49,152 nt of DNA from Chara braunii (Eukaryota; Streptophyta; Charophyceae; Charales; Characeae): NCBI GenBank assembly GCA_003427395.1, contig BFEA01000189.1, positions 1,837,046 to 1,886,197 of the forward strand, given 5' to 3'. The notes below the pieces were generated by a model. It searched no databases. It worked only from the letters and a program-made list of their open reading frames with translations, and had not been told where the DNA came from. The translations under genes and the position numbers were made by a program. Of the stretch, positions 31,435-42,982 are shown one piece after another; within the stretch, counting starts at the first letter, position 1; the number at the start of each line of letters is the position of its first letter.

Positions 31435-32894
31435 TGGATTGGAGGAGAAATTCTTCAAGAGCTGCAGTGTTTAAGGTGAAAGCTATCAAATTTTGGTCCG
31501 AGACTGATGTGGACACAAGTTTAGTGAGAGTTTTGGGGCAGGGCACCCTATAATCTGGTAACTTACTGGATCAGGGGGAATATCAAAATAAACCCTTGTG
31601 AGCACTTTTACCGTCGCAATTTCTTTTTTTGTTTTCTTTCCTAAGTGCTTGGGTACAAGTGGTATTAACCACCAGTACTTGGCTTAGCTATCAAGTCTGA
31701 GCCTCGGCCGACCTGTGTGCCGAGCTGTGGCTCGAACAGCTGGGTGTTCACTTTCCATGCCTACTTGGAGAAGAGACCGGGAAGAAAAAAATAAAAACAA
31801 TAAAAAATAAACATAAAAACAAAAATCAAACAAGAGAAAAATAAGAGATTTTATCGTTTATAAAAAAGAAGAAAAACAAAGAAAAAATACGTTTTTTTTT
31901 TATGTTGTCGCTCGTCACAGGAGAGAGAGAAATAAGGAAAAAAAATAAAAAAGGGGGGAGAGAGAGCCATTGATATAGTCAGATGGAAATGAATCCTTTC
32001 GCTTTGAATTCGCATGAATATTCTTTGTCATATAGCACTTTCAAACCGTGGTCAGGGGTTGGAAAAAGAAAGAGAGAGAGAGAGGGAGAGAGAGATGTTC
32101 AAAAATTCCTACTGGGAATCAATCTTTCCGCAAAAACGAGAGTATTTATTCTCGTTTTCATCATTCAAACTGGACAGAAGATAGATAGATAGATAGAGAG
32201 AGAGAGGATATCACTACACTATATGGGAGGACCCTACAAAAAACCAGGTTATTCTGTGCACAAGAAAAATAAAAAATAAAAATTTGGGTGTGAGGGTCCG
32301 GGGTAAAGGGGTTATACTTACTGAATTATTGCTTGAAAGTCTTTTTTTTTTTTTTTTTTAACCTTGCTTAATGAAAATGTCGGGTGTGGGTTGAAAAGAA
32401 CAACTGGACAGAAAACAACAACAACAGACCTGAGTTGAAGAGAAGAGAGAGATTCTAACCGAACATCCACTGCCTTATTCTGCAAGTAGATACCACAAAA
32501 TATCGACGGGGAGATATGCAAGATTTGCTCCAAAGTAAGAGAAATGATTGTTTTGTCAACTTGAACTTCAGTGGAATTATCCTCCTCCACGTTGCTGCTA
32601 TGTGGATATGGACAACGTGCTTGAATTCGTTTGTGGTAAAAAAAAATCAAATACATGCAGCCAAACACAATTTCAAAGGTGTGAAGCACTGCAAAAAGGT
32701 CAAAGCACCCTACAAGGACGTAGCATCTACAATTTCTTGGAAAAACTTGTTACTGTGATTTTTTTTTCGTAACTACCCTGTCAAAATACACAAAAAAATT
32801 ATTCATTTAACCATTAAAATAAATTTGTTATATTTGTTCTCCCAAAATACAAAATCATTTCATAATTTTTAAACACCTTCGTGACAACATAAAT
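31435..32894. other. Unassigned stretch
   Basis: A-rich and GA-rich simple sequence at 31790-31970, 32068-32095 and 32175-32210. A T-run is at 32342-32359. No gene recognised. Confidence 0.5.
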
Positions 32895-33415
32895 TTTTTC
32901 CAGAATTAAATAATTATTATATAGTAAAATTACATTCTATATTTAAATTTTTATTCCATCTTAAAAAATGTCATTCCAATTTTAAAAATTTTCTTCTTAC
33001 TTGAAAAATTTCCTTCCAAGAATGGGGTATCCCTTCTTATTTGAATTGCATGCTAGAGATGAAATGAAAGTCTGGATGAGTTCATGAAATATTTTAATTG
33101 GACTGCCATTCTAAGTAAAGATTTTCAGTCGTAAATAGGTTAATCCAATCGAAATTATAAAATATTTGTTGTAGTAGAATGAAATTTTAATTAAAACATT
33201 TGATAAACTCGTCCAGACTTCCATTTCATCTTGAACAAATAGATGTAGTTGGGAGAGAAAACTCATATTTAGACGGGAAATGATCAAATAAAACTGAAAA
33301 TTTTAGAATTGGACGAACATTGGAATAACAATTTATAAATATGAAGGATTTTTTTTTTTAAGAATGTTTGTCAACTTTCATTTCTTATGGGAATTTTTCT
33401 GTTGGAGTTTACATC
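32895..33415 (+). mobile_element. Foldback element FB-A, copy 2
   Basis: Same family as 1165-1650 (inverted) and 35370-35875 (same orientation). The ends read 'ttttttccagaattaaataa' at the left and 'gggaatttttctgttgg' at the right. The internal arms 'gtctggatgagttcatgaaa' and 'gataaactcgtccagac' are complementary. Confidence 0.8.
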
Positions 33416-35369
33416 AATAACATGAAAATCAGAATCATCATATAAAAAAAAAAAATCATGATGTAGGATAGGGGTCAGTGCAGAACATTTGCACTCTGAA
33501 CCACACATGACCGTTTTTCGTCATACAACTCGTCCCCCAAAACCTTAGCCATGTTTGTGGGCTCAAGGAGGAAAGTTGACAAACAATTTCGCTTTGTGTC
33601 TTCCGACTCTAAATTGTCCGGAATTAATCTCATATGTAGCTAGAGTAACTCAAAAATTGAGTAACACTTTAGTTAAATACGATGCGAACCCTGTTTTTGC
33701 CGATTTGGTTATAACATAGAATTCGTGAAAACCTAACAAAAAAAATTGTTAGGTTTGCACGAAATTTTTTAAAGATTATGATAATATTTTTTTCGGGCCT
33801 CCTACATGAACAACATTCTATGTGAAGTAAATTAACCGCAAAAAATGAGTAGAAAAATACTTTTTAAAACCACTAGAAGTTGTCAAGAGAGAAGCAAGTC
33901 TTTTTACAAAAAAATCACTACCTTGCAAAGCACCATTTGTTCAAGAATCAAAATATTCCAATTTTGTTTTATTAAAAAAAATCAAATTTATAGTTCCATA
34001 AGGTATGGAGCACGATGAAACTATTCGGGGGTTTCCTTAACAGGCACATATATTCTTTTATTTACGAATACATTCTCTTGGATATGTTTCCTCATACATA
34101 GACGAATATATTGTTAGCTATTTTTATTAAAATATATATATATTTTTTTTTAATTTTAAATCGTGGTTGGCTAAGAATTCGAAGATGTTGTTGAGGCAAA
34201 AGTTATTTGAATTTTTATTTTACATAACATATATTTTTTGACAAGGATTTTACAGTAAACTTAAAAATGTATTATATTAATTTATAGTTCTATAAACTAG
34301 TTTTCGCAAAACTTGGTTTTTACCAAACTGCTGAAAACGATTTATAGTTCTATAAATGAGTATTCACTGAAACTGTTTTTTTTAACGTTTTGGGAGTTCG
34401 TCTTGCAGTCCTTAGAGAGTGTCTTGTTTGAGCTATGTTTTTTTTCAATCTACTGAAAACGACTTATAGTCTTATAACATGTTTTTTTATTGGAAAGAAT
34501 TTTTTTACACATTTTGATAATCACTAACCTTTTTGCCAATCTTTTTGCCTCATTTATCGGAAAACAGTTAAAAACGCTCTCTTTTATGTGTCAAAAATAA
34601 TAGTTTGACTTTCATTTTTTCATTCTATAAAAAATATTAGGTTTTGTGGTTTTGTTAGGTTTTAACATTTCATTGTTTTATTAAAGAATGTTTAAACACA
34701 AGTATAGTTTATTTGTGTTCAAGTATGTCTGAAGCATCAAAATGGTATGATGGAATGATGAAAGGTTTGAATGCTAATCAATTGCAATTTATGAATTAAA
34801 ATTACGTACGTTCAATGAGAGAAATGAGCGTATCCTAAGTGATGAAAAAAAAGACACTAGAAAACAACACTGCACCACTTGTTTTTCGAAGTGATCGCTT
34901 TGCACGTTTTCAAAAACCCAAGATTTATGTTTTACGCGAGCAATGCATGCGAAACAGACAGTTTCCACTACAATAGGCATAAATGCATGATTGGTACCAC
35001 AAACTTCATTACATTGACTATAGTAAACTCCTTTTCGTTTTGTAAACGATGGGAGTTAGGTTTCATAAGGATAAATAAGCTTAAATTAGTTAAACACAAG
35101 TTAACTTTGGAGACTTTCATTACTCCAGAGGTCGTTGTGAAATCTCCGCCAACGTGTTGCGAATCACATATTCCGAACATATCTTGTTTTTAAAGTGCAT
35201 ACGTCGTCTAGCCAACAATAGGAATAACCTCACTTTGTTCTTTACTTGAACTGCCAATGATAATAAAATCCCTGATCCAGACTCTTTTCGGTCGGTAAGT
35301 TATGAACCACATTCGAGATGTACATTCCTACAGACTCCCACCGGAGATGTTTATACAAAAAAATAATAA
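33416..35369. other. AT-rich unassigned stretch
   Basis: About 2 kb of strongly AT-rich DNA. 'tttatagttctataaa' recurs near 34281 and 34341, and 'cttatagtcttata' near 34461. No gene recognised. Confidence 0.5.
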
Positions 35370-35875
35370 TAATAATAATAATAATTTTATATTAAAATTA
35401 CATTCTTAATTTTCAATTTTTATTCCATTTTAAAAATGTCATTCAAATTTTTAAATTTTTCTTCTTACTTGAAAACTTTCCTTCCAAGAATGGGGTATCC
35501 CTTCTTATTTGAAGTGCATGCTAGAGATGGAATGAAAATCTGGACGAGTTCATGAAATATTTTAATTTGATTGTCATTCTAAGTAAAGATTTTCAGTCAT
35601 AAATAGGTTAATCCAATATAATTTAGAAGATACTTGTTGTAGTAGAATGAAAGTTTAATTCAAATATTTCATAAACTCATATAGACTTTCATTCCCTCTT
35701 GAACAAATCGATGTAGTTGGAAAGGAAAACTCATATTTGGACGGGAAGTTATCAAATAAAACTGAAAATTTTAGAATTTGACGAATATTAGAATGATAAT
35801 TTATAAATATGAAGGATTTTTTTTTTTTAATAATATTTTTTCATCTTCCATTTCTCGTAAGAATTTTTTTGTTGT
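35370..35875 (+). mobile_element. Foldback element FB-A, copy 3
   Basis: Shares with copy 2 nearly every word over about 450 bp, including 'ggggtatcccttcttatttg' and 'atttataaatatgaaggatt'. It begins after a short (AAT)n run at 35361-35384. Confidence 0.8.
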
Positions 35876-35984
35876 AGTCTTCCGATGTTTCATTAAGGCA
35901 AACGTCACATGCAATATCAATACTCATGCCCTTCTCCGCGCACAGACCGCCTTTGGGACACTAGAATGAAGGTGTACCCATTGC

Positions 35985-37335
35985 AAACCCCCCATTTTGA
36001 CTTTTAGTGAGAGCCCAACAACAAAGATATGTAAAATGGAACCTTGTTGCTACCAAGTGTCTGAGGTCTCGCACTCTGTTCCTTTTTCCTCCTGCTGTTC
36101 CAGATGACAACTTGGAGTGTCGAAGCCTTTGATCGTAAGGCAGACGTATGCAACTTTCGATGTGTTGAATCCCCTTGGATGAGTGGTTTGACAAAGTCCA
36201 AACTGTTCTGGTAACATATGTCTTTCAGCTCTTGTAGGGGAGTCCATCCAAAACAGATGAGTACTTTTGTAGGTTCCCATCCGTCGTCAAAACCACGTCG
36301 ACCTCTAACCAGTGTCCTCGATTTTGCAACTGGTTCAGTTCCCCCTGCCTGTGGAGGGATGTCTTTCCCAGTCTCCACCTCGAAATCTGTTTTCCCCCAA
36401 TTCTCGCTCGCATTCTCCACTCGTACCTGTCTTTCCCTGTTAATAAGGTTCCTGCAGCATCCTCATCCACTTCTTTGAGATTGCTCTGATAAGTTAGTCA
36501 TTGTGCTTCTCCACTCTGATAAAACCCCTCAGTTGTTCTCTCTGACTACCCAACGACTTCCATCTTCCTACATAGACCAGGTGACGAACCTGCCATAGCA
36601 ACGAAGTTCCCTGGCTTGTTGGCCACTGAGAAGGGGTGATCAGACAAATACGTAATTTCGAGGTTCTCAAATAGGCAAGTAGATAGTATTTGGTTACGGT
36701 CAGTAGGGGATGGCAGTGTACAGGGTAACATGTGACTCCAGGCCTTGAGAATAGGCGACCACGTAGCATAATTGACCTTTGGGACCATGAGATGCATGAG
36801 GGGGGACGACCGTACAACCTTCGGGTCGTATAGGTTCCACTCCTCTGCCAGTGGAGCTTGTGCCAACGTGATTGATCCATAAATAGGGTTTTGTGACGGT
36901 GAACATTTTCATTGGCTTTTTGCGACTGCATGTCGTCTCAGAGCTCACGGGGGAACCAGGTCCTCCAAATTCCAAATCCCAGGTCAGGACTCATTTGTGA
37001 CTGGAAATGACCTTGCAGCCCAAGGCCAAAACAGGTGCAAAAAATTCAAAATACCGGGTGAAGACCGGAAATGACCCTTGATTTAAAACCAATCTTGGAA
37101 TGATCAGTGCCAATTGAGTTCCCCCTCGTGGATGGGGAACGATTGGTATCGCTGGCCAAAAGCTCTGGGGGTTGAGCTCGGTACTGATTTGTGTGGAAAC
37201 TTGTGGCAATTCTCCTGGAGCAGACCCCATGGTTGGTTACAGCTCCCACGGCCCCGGTTTTCGTCTTTGCAGACCCATAGTTCCAACAACGTCGGAGTTA
37301 TCTTTTCTTTCCTAGACATCACGGCTACGGTTAAT
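35985..37335 (-). mobile_element. Third LINE remnant (post-RT region of ORF2)
   Basis: On the minus strand a coherent frame near 36910-36546 reads NPIYGSITLAQAPLAEEW, YDPKVV, ATWSPILKAW, CLFENLEITYLSDHPF and NKPGNF. This matches the order of the connection region between RT and zinc finger in plant LINEs; the equivalent in the remnant at 17880-20500 is LLIENTAIQDQTN and SPGSFGQAW. Frameshifts then lead to EPTKVLICFGWTPLQELKDI near 36260. It is a different, diverged subfamily and dead. Confidence 0.65.
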
Positions 37336-38215
37336 TTTCTTCATCTATAGTTGGCCAGTTTCTTTTTTCATCTGTTATTTTATTTCTTCAAGATCTACGG
37401 CGGGAGCATCTACCGAGCAATATCATTGGCTCATCTCGAGGTACCATCGGGACTCACCCAGCAGGAAGCAGTCCCTCGGCAGTCTGACCTCCACTACTTC
37501 CAGGAGCAGCAAGAGCATAAGTAACTGGCACAGGACCGGTCGCATCAGACTGCGTCAACTCACGCTGCGGACTCTTCGGATTCCTTCAGCCAGCCGCTGC
37601 GCCCATCACGTAGGCAAACCTGCAAGTCACGTCAACACAGTCAGCCAGCCGCTTTGAAGAGTGCTCGTCTTTTTGGCGAAGCGGCCCCACCCACCCTCGA
37701 TTTTCCCCCGGTGTGTGGGCCTGGGCCAACTCTATGACTCTCTTCTGAGCAATCTGGCATCATCTGTGGAATGACCATTTACTATTTTATCTGGACGGGG
37801 CTTGGCTATCACCATCCGTATCGCCAGCAGCCCCCCCCTTCATGTGATTATGATCACCGGGAGATTCGTCCTCTGCTGCGGTCGTGACCCGCGAATCCCG
37901 CATTTGCTGCGCACGCGGGAAGACACATCAGACAGAAGTGAGATTCGAGAGATGCGCGCGCGGTGAAGAAGCGCTCTCTCTCAAAAGAACTTGCGAAAAG
38001 GTGACAAGGACAAGGAGCACTGCCGTCGAGCAGGTGGGAGCGAGAGGGAGTGGCGGGAAGATATCCAGACTGCGAAAGAGGGAAATAAAATAAGAGCACT
38101 CTGGTGAAAAGCGGCGGCGCCAAATTTCGAATGAACCGAGTGACCAGGGTAGCCGCTCTTCCGTAGTGAATCGAAGAGAAAAGCGGAGAGCCGGGGAAAG
38201 AACATACGCACGACA
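37336..38215. other. Region upstream of the HTD2-like gene
   Basis: GC-richer than the preceding 5 kb. An AT-rich word 'gaaataaaataagagc' at about 38080 could serve as a TATA-like element but is not convincing. Otherwise nothing is recognised; the promoter and 5'UTR of the HTD2-like gene probably lie here. Confidence 0.4.
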
Positions 38216-38253
38216 CACACACATACACACATACACACACACACACACACACA

Positions 38254-38287
<34 letters not shown>

Positions 38288-38384
38288 TACAGACACACAC
38301 ACTGCACACACACACACACTCACACACACACACTACACACACACACACAGACACACCCACAGATACACACACACACGCACAGAG

Positions 38385-38429
<45 letters not shown>
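38216..38429 (+). repeat. Long imperfect (CA)n directly before the HTD2 start codon
   Basis: About 210 bp of CA units with interruptions, ending 4 bp before the ATG at 38433. The frame stays open through it (poly His-Thr), but this is not credible protein. If transcription starts upstream, the repeat forms most of the 5'UTR. Confidence 0.9.
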
Positions 38430-38432
<3 letters not shown>

Positions 38433-38846
38433 ATGATCCAGAATGCTGTGCGAAGTTGCGGGCGGGCATTATCGAGCAGTCATCTTCCGCAGGAGGCGGC
38501 TGTGGCTGCTTGCTGCCATTTGCGTAGGCTTGTGACACGTGGACATGCCACAGCGGAGAGTGCGGCGTGTTCATCTAGCATGGACGGGAGTGACATCGGT
38601 TCGCATGAGCAGGTAGCGCAGTCTGATGCGGAGACTCTGAGGCGCTATGATATCAAGCTTGGAGACATTTTGCAGCTGGAAAAGGTGTTCACATATGCTG
38701 ACGTGGCACAGTTCGGAGCGTTGACAGCCGATTTTAATCCTATCCATATGGATGACGCAGCAGCAAAACAAGCGGGTTTCAGTAACCTTGTCGTTCATGG
38801 AATGCTCTGCTCCAGTCTCTTCCCAACCGTCATAGCGAGGCGATAT
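38433..38846 (+). CDS. HTD2: HTD2-like hydroxyacyl-thioester dehydratase, exon 1
   Basis: MaoC-type hotdog enzyme predicted to dehydrate (R)-3-hydroxyacyl-ACP, probably in mitochondrial type II fatty-acid synthesis. Exon 1 encodes 138 residues. Residues 1-49 are rich in Ala, Ser and Arg with almost no acidic residues (MIQNAVRSCGRALSSS, then HLRRLVTRGHATAES), as in a mitochondrial presequence. The hotdog domain starts near 72 with YDIKLGDILQLEKVFTYADV. The hydratase motif TADFNPIHMDD supplies the catalytic pair D100 and H105, followed by AGFSNLVVHGM (114-124). The domain is cut at IARRY|gtgagc, phase 0. Exon 2, 9.5 kb away, resumes it exactly. The ATG at 38433 is chosen because the open frame upstream is only CA repeat. 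A peroxisomal R-hydratase is the main alternative; the presequence argues against it. Confidence 0.85.
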
Positions 38847-38870
38847 GTGAGCTTCCATCCTAACCCCTTT

Positions 38871-38985
38871 CTCCCATTTTCCCGCACTTTTTCCCATTTT
38901 CCCCGCACTTTTTCCCATTTTTCCCGCACTTTTTCCCATTTTTCCCGCACTTTTTCCCATTTTTCCCGCACTTTTTTTCTGCTTG
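38871..38985 (+). repeat. 21-bp tandem array near the intron donor
   Basis: Unit cccgcactttttcccatttt(t); unit starts at 38881, 38902, 38923, 38944 and 38965. The array begins about 25 nt after the splice donor. Confidence 0.95.
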
Positions 38986-39140
38986 GTGCCATCCCTTTTT
39001 GTAACCTGGTTCCTCATAGGAGATGGATGGAAGGATTTGTAAGCAAAAAAAATGGAAAGGGAGCTCCTGATGATCCCTCTGTCAGACCGACTCATGACTG
39101 TTTAGCATTCATCCCTGCTGCGGTCCTCTGCTCTTCTCCC

Positions 39141-39193
39141 CCCCCCCCCCCCCCCTCTCTCTCTCTCTCGTTCTCTCTCTCTCTCTCTCTTCG
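39141..39193 (+). repeat. Poly(C) and (CT)n tract
   Basis: A C-run followed by about 20 CT units with one interruption. Confidence 0.9.
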
Positions 39194-39269
39194 CTGTCGT
39201 CGCGTTCCTCTTCACCTCGTCCGCTTTATCTTTTTCCCTGACCGATCCCCCCGCTTCGGTTCTCTTCTT

Positions 39270-39375
39270 CTACCGTCTTCCCCGGAATATAACGCACGGT
39301 CATTGTTGCTGTATTTGAGGCAGCTTTCGGTCTATATACAGCGATAATGGCCGTACGTTCTACTCGTTATGTTAC
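39270..39375. mobile_element. CTACCG foldback element, copy M7
   Basis: Left terminus CTACCGTCTTCCCCGGAATA, then 'cggtcattgttgctgtattt' and 'tatacagcgataatggccgt'. The right terminus is lost after 'acgttctactcg'. Confidence 0.75.
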
Positions 39376-39577
39376 TCTAGTCTTTTCTCTTTTGTCACCT
39401 CATCCCTCTCATTTCACAATCTCTCATGCTTGTCTTTTCTCTTCAGCCGACGCTTCTTTCTGTCCTGTCAATCTGATATATAAAATCTCTCACGTTTTTC
39501 GTAATCTAATCATCGTCATGGATCGCTACTCATCTGTGCATCTTGACGTCATTATAGCAACTGTGCGCGGGCTTTTC

Positions 39578-39686
39578 CTACTGTCGTTAGGCGAATATAA
39601 AGCAGGAACATTTCAGCTGTATGTGGTCAGCTTTCAGTCTAGATACGGCGATAACGAACCAGGGTTCTATTCCGGTGAAGACGGTT
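39578..39686. mobile_element. CTACCG foldback element, copy M8
   Basis: 'ctactgtcgttaggcgaata' at the left and 'ttctattccggtgaagacgg' at the right. The interior 'ggtcagctttcagtctagat' and 'acggcgataacg' match M6, M7 and M9. Confidence 0.75.
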
Positions 39687-40185
39687 GCCTTCCCCTGCTC
39701 TTACTTTGATCGATCGTTGACAAACGGACAGGTGTGCCTGAGCACAGCTGACGCTCCAGGCCAATCGTCACTGTTGGATCGAGACGAATCCGACGGATGG
39801 ACAGAAGGACGGCCGGAAGTACGTGTACGTGTGTGAGGGTCTCGCTCCGCTCCTCAAACAGTTTGCATGAAATGAATCTGGACTGCAATGCTGACCAGCT
39901 ACTTTCGAACTCGTCCATCATTGTGAATGTATTGGGGCCATTTCCAGCTCCAGATTCATTTAGAATGTTGTGCAACGCAGCGAGGCCGACGGAAGGATGT
40001 ACGGAAACGTGTGTTAATTTCGGGCGAAAGTTTTCGGCTGATTCTACTATTATTTTGGCGCGGGCAATTCGTAACCCGGGGGGCGGGGCGCGCGAGACGC
40101 GGCCGCACGTAGTCTCCTACATCGACTAGGTGCATTTCCTGTTATGAAGATGTGTGAATCCTGCGTAGAAATAAAGAAGAAGGGA
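39687..40185. other. Unassigned intronic stretch
   Basis: Nothing recognised. Confidence 0.5.
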
Positions 40186-40310
40186 TCAGGTCGGGATCAG
40201 GTCGTCGTGCGTGCCTTGGAGAAAAATGGAATGATGATAAAGAAATTCGCGTAGAAAAAAAGAAGGGATCAGGTCGGGATCAGGTCGGGATCAGGTCGTG
40301 CGTGCGTGCC
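40186..40310 (+). repeat. 11-bp 'gggatcaggtc' units in two clusters
   Basis: Two units at 40192-40213 and three at 40265-40297, each cluster followed by 'gtgcgtgcc'. The ~75-bp block itself seems duplicated ('ttcgcgtagaaa' and 'cctgcgtagaaa' precede the clusters). Confidence 0.85.
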
Positions 40311-40770
40311 GTAGAGGGATAATAAGGAGATCTCCATTCCGTTGGTTGGCCGAACCGAAGAAGAGATTCGCCTTCTGGGGCGAGATCCCACCTGCGTGGA
40401 TTGATTCATCTTCTTCTTTATCGGTGGCCGTTGATCTCTCGAAATCGACGATTGTATTTGAACAATTCAGTGGAGGGGGAATCGGGAGTGTAAACTACAA
40501 ATAGAAATCGAACTAGGCAAAATGTGGTTATATCCCCTTTAGGAATATCGGTAGTATTCTAGCGTGCACGGCTCAGCTCTGCCTTTTGTATGTTCTCCTC
40601 TTTCCTCTTCCCNCCNCCCCCCCCCCCCCCNNCCCCCTCTCCGCCGCTCCCCTCCTGCCTCTCTCTGTCTCTCTCTGTGTCTGTGTTTCTCTCTCAGAGT
40701 CCATGGCACTCACCGATGGAGAGCGAGATTCACATTTGTCAGAGATCAGATCGAGAGCGAGCTTTACATC

Positions 40771-40888
40771 TGCCGTACATAGGTCAGTTTCAGCGGAAGG
40801 GTACGGCATTTGACGTCTGCTTAGCGTCCTGCCATACATAGGTCAGTTTCAGCGGAAGGGTACGGCATTTGACGTCTGCATAGCGTCC
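40771..40888 (+). repeat. 59-bp tandem duplication
   Basis: Units at 40771-40829 and 40830-40888 differ at only about two positions and contain 'ggtcagtttcagcggaaggg'. Confidence 0.95.
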
Positions 40889-41398
40889 TGCCTTATTCAC
40901 ATCCTGTCGTATCGACTTTTTCATCATTTGGCTAGGTACAACTTTTACATTTGTCCTTCCTTTTTTTTTCCCTCACATACATTTGTCCTTCCTTTTGTTC
41001 TTCCTTACATGGGCCTTCGCACTTTGGATAAGTCGATTTCGATAAATCGGTCTTTCACGCGAAGTTTCGACGAGTCGTTTTACTACTACTAGTAGTATTA
41101 TACTACTCGATTAGGAAACGCACTCCTAAAATGGAAGAAGTCGATTTCAATTGGAACTTTTTTCCGCCGTGGCGGCGATTTCTAGGCGTGGCGATCACAT
41201 TCCCGGATGTCGGCGATTTCTAGCCGTCGATTAATCTCTGCGGGGGCACACTCCCGGATGCCGATGAATTTGTCCTGGTCCTTTTCGCGGCGGTGCTTTC
41301 TAGTCGTCGATCAATCGAGGGTTTACTGATATGGCACGGCTGGTAATGATACAGATCTGCACTTTGATGAACGAGACGACGAGAGGTTGTATGGCGAT
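40889..41398. other. Unassigned intronic stretch
   Basis: Short duplicated words 'cggatg(t/c)cg' and 'ctag(g/c)cgt' near 41180-41260 and an inverted 'tactactactagtagtatta' near 41080. No gene. Confidence 0.5.
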
Positions 41399-41507
41399 GA
41401 TGATTATGATGATGTATGGCGATGATGGTTATGATGATGGATGGCGATGATGATGATGGTGATGATGATGATGATGATGATGATGGTGATGATGACGATG
41501 ACGATGA
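41395..41507 (+). repeat. (GAT)n microsatellite
   Basis: Degenerate 'gatgatgatg' and 'tatggcgatgatg' units. The poly-Asp frame across it is not a gene. Confidence 0.9.
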
Positions 41508-42056
41508 GGGGGTGGAATTTTATCTTCTGCTTACTGTAAACAACGACGTGCATGATTTCTTTCTTCTCGGTCAGGAGGTTGATTGTCTGATCAGTATGGA
41601 TAGAGAATGGGGTGCCTGATTTAAATGTCTGGGGTCAGGGGGTTCAAGTTCAGATGGATCATGATTCAGAACGGTCATGCTGATTACGTGTACCAGTATT
41701 AAGTATTGCGTTATCTAATCGTCATTGATGGAATAATCGATGAGTGGTTCCCTCCAGTTGAGGAGGTGAGAAGACGCAAAATCGTATCAATTGCGTCTTA
41801 GCGGGCGTTGATATACCGTTGACGGGCAGTTACGTATCCTGCAGGTGGTTGTTGTCGGATTTCTCGAGGAGAGAAATACTACAGTATATTTATGGTTTAG
41901 CACAACACACGTCAAAGATACGTGAAGATACTAGTGGGTAAGATCTCGGGAAACAATCATGACATGACTCAACATACTAGTAATGCACGGGTATCTTCAC
42001 GTATCTTGTTGAAGAAGCATGCTGCAGGTGGTTGTAGTCAGAGATCTCGAGGAGAC

Positions 42057-42213
42057 AAATATTTTGTAGTTTACCGCAACACGTCAAAAATCTCGGGAAA
42101 TATTTTGTAGTTTACCGCAACACGACAAATATTTTGTAGTTTACCGCAACACGACAAATATTTTGTAGTTTACCGCAACACGACAAATATTTTGTAGTTT
42201 ACCGCAACACGTC
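42057..42213 (+). repeat. 29-bp tandem array
   Basis: Unit 'aaatattttgtagtttaccg' + 'caacacgac'. Four contiguous units begin at 42098, 42127, 42156 and 42185; one more at 42057 is separated by 'aaaaatctcggg'. Diverged flanking words ('ctgcaggtggttgt', 'gtcaaagatacgtgaagata', 'atctcgggaaac') occur on both sides from about 41840, implying an older larger duplication. Confidence 0.95.
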
Positions 42214-42301
42214 AAAGATACGTGAAGATAAAGATCTCGGGAAACGAACATGGCATCACTCAACATAATTCACCTTGGTTGAAGATACATGCATCGAAAA
42301 A

Positions 42302-42412
42302 CTACCCTTCTTTCCCCGAATACAACCCGCGGTCACTATAGCTGTATTTAGACTGATAGATGCCCCAAATACAGCTATAATGACCGTACGTTGTATTGAG
42401 GGGAAGAAGTAG
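42302..42412. mobile_element. CTACCG foldback element, copy M5
   Basis: A nearly complete 111-bp copy. 'ctacccttctttccccgaat' faces 'gtattgaggggaagaagtag', and 'ggtcactatagctgtattta' faces 'aaatacagctataatgaccg' around the loop 'gactgatagatgcccc'. Confidence 0.9.
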
Positions 42413-42648
42413 CTGAAATGCTTGAAGTCTTTGTCAAAGGAGATTGTCTGTAATAACTCGCCTCCCTTTTATCCGAAGGGACCGAGCCTCTTATATCGTT
42501 TTATTTATATGCAGCAGCTTAATGGAGAAGTCGTGAAAGTGAAAGTGAGGTGCTGGTGGGCAATTAGAGCACCAGCGCGTGCTTGCTGACCAGGCTCGCT
42601 GCTATGTGATCAGGTGCAACCGAGGGTGCATTCCTTGATTGCCTCATG

Positions 42649-42756
42649 CTACCGTCTTCACCCGAATAGAACGCCCGGTCATTATAGCTGTATTTGGCGC
42701 AACTTTCGGTCCAGATGCAGCGATAATTACCGGGCGTTCTATTCGGGTGAAGCGGG
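42649..42756. mobile_element. CTACCG foldback element, copy M6
   Basis: A 108-bp copy with strong ends: CTACCGTCTTCACCCGAATA and 'tattcgggtgaagcggg'. Inner arms are 'gaacgcccggtcattatagc' and 'gcgataattaccgggcgttc'. Confidence 0.9.
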
Positions 42757-42776
42757 TGTGCATGATTGGATCCCTG

Positions 42777-42982
42777 CAGCGCAGCGCAGAGGACGCTGCA
42801 GGGCGGGGGAGGCGTTTCGTATCGGCTGATCGATGTCATTATCTCTGTACCTAGACTGAAGTTGCACCACATACGACTAGTAGAGCGCAGAGCAGGGGAT
42901 GCTCCAGGGCGGGGGAGGATCCCCGCAGCGCAGAGCAGGGGACGCTGCAGGGCGGGAGAGGCGTTCGTATCGGTTGATTGAT
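42777..42982 (+). repeat. GC-rich duplication (~50-bp units)
   Basis: 'gcagagcaggggacgctgca' + 'gggcggg' type units occur at about 42777-42834, 42886-42920 and 42929-42982. The first and last continue into 'ggcgt(t)tcgtatcgg'. Confidence 0.8.

Noticed and set aside
38166-39347. A single 393-codon protein with His-Thr repeats
   Set aside because: The N-terminal part is a CA microsatellite, and after residue 227 the frame runs past a good splice donor into intron with 21-bp and CT repeats. Only 38433-38846 is exon.
42098-42213. CRISPR-like array of 29-bp repeats
   Set aside because: The repeats are directly abutting with no spacers, in an intron of a eukaryotic gene.
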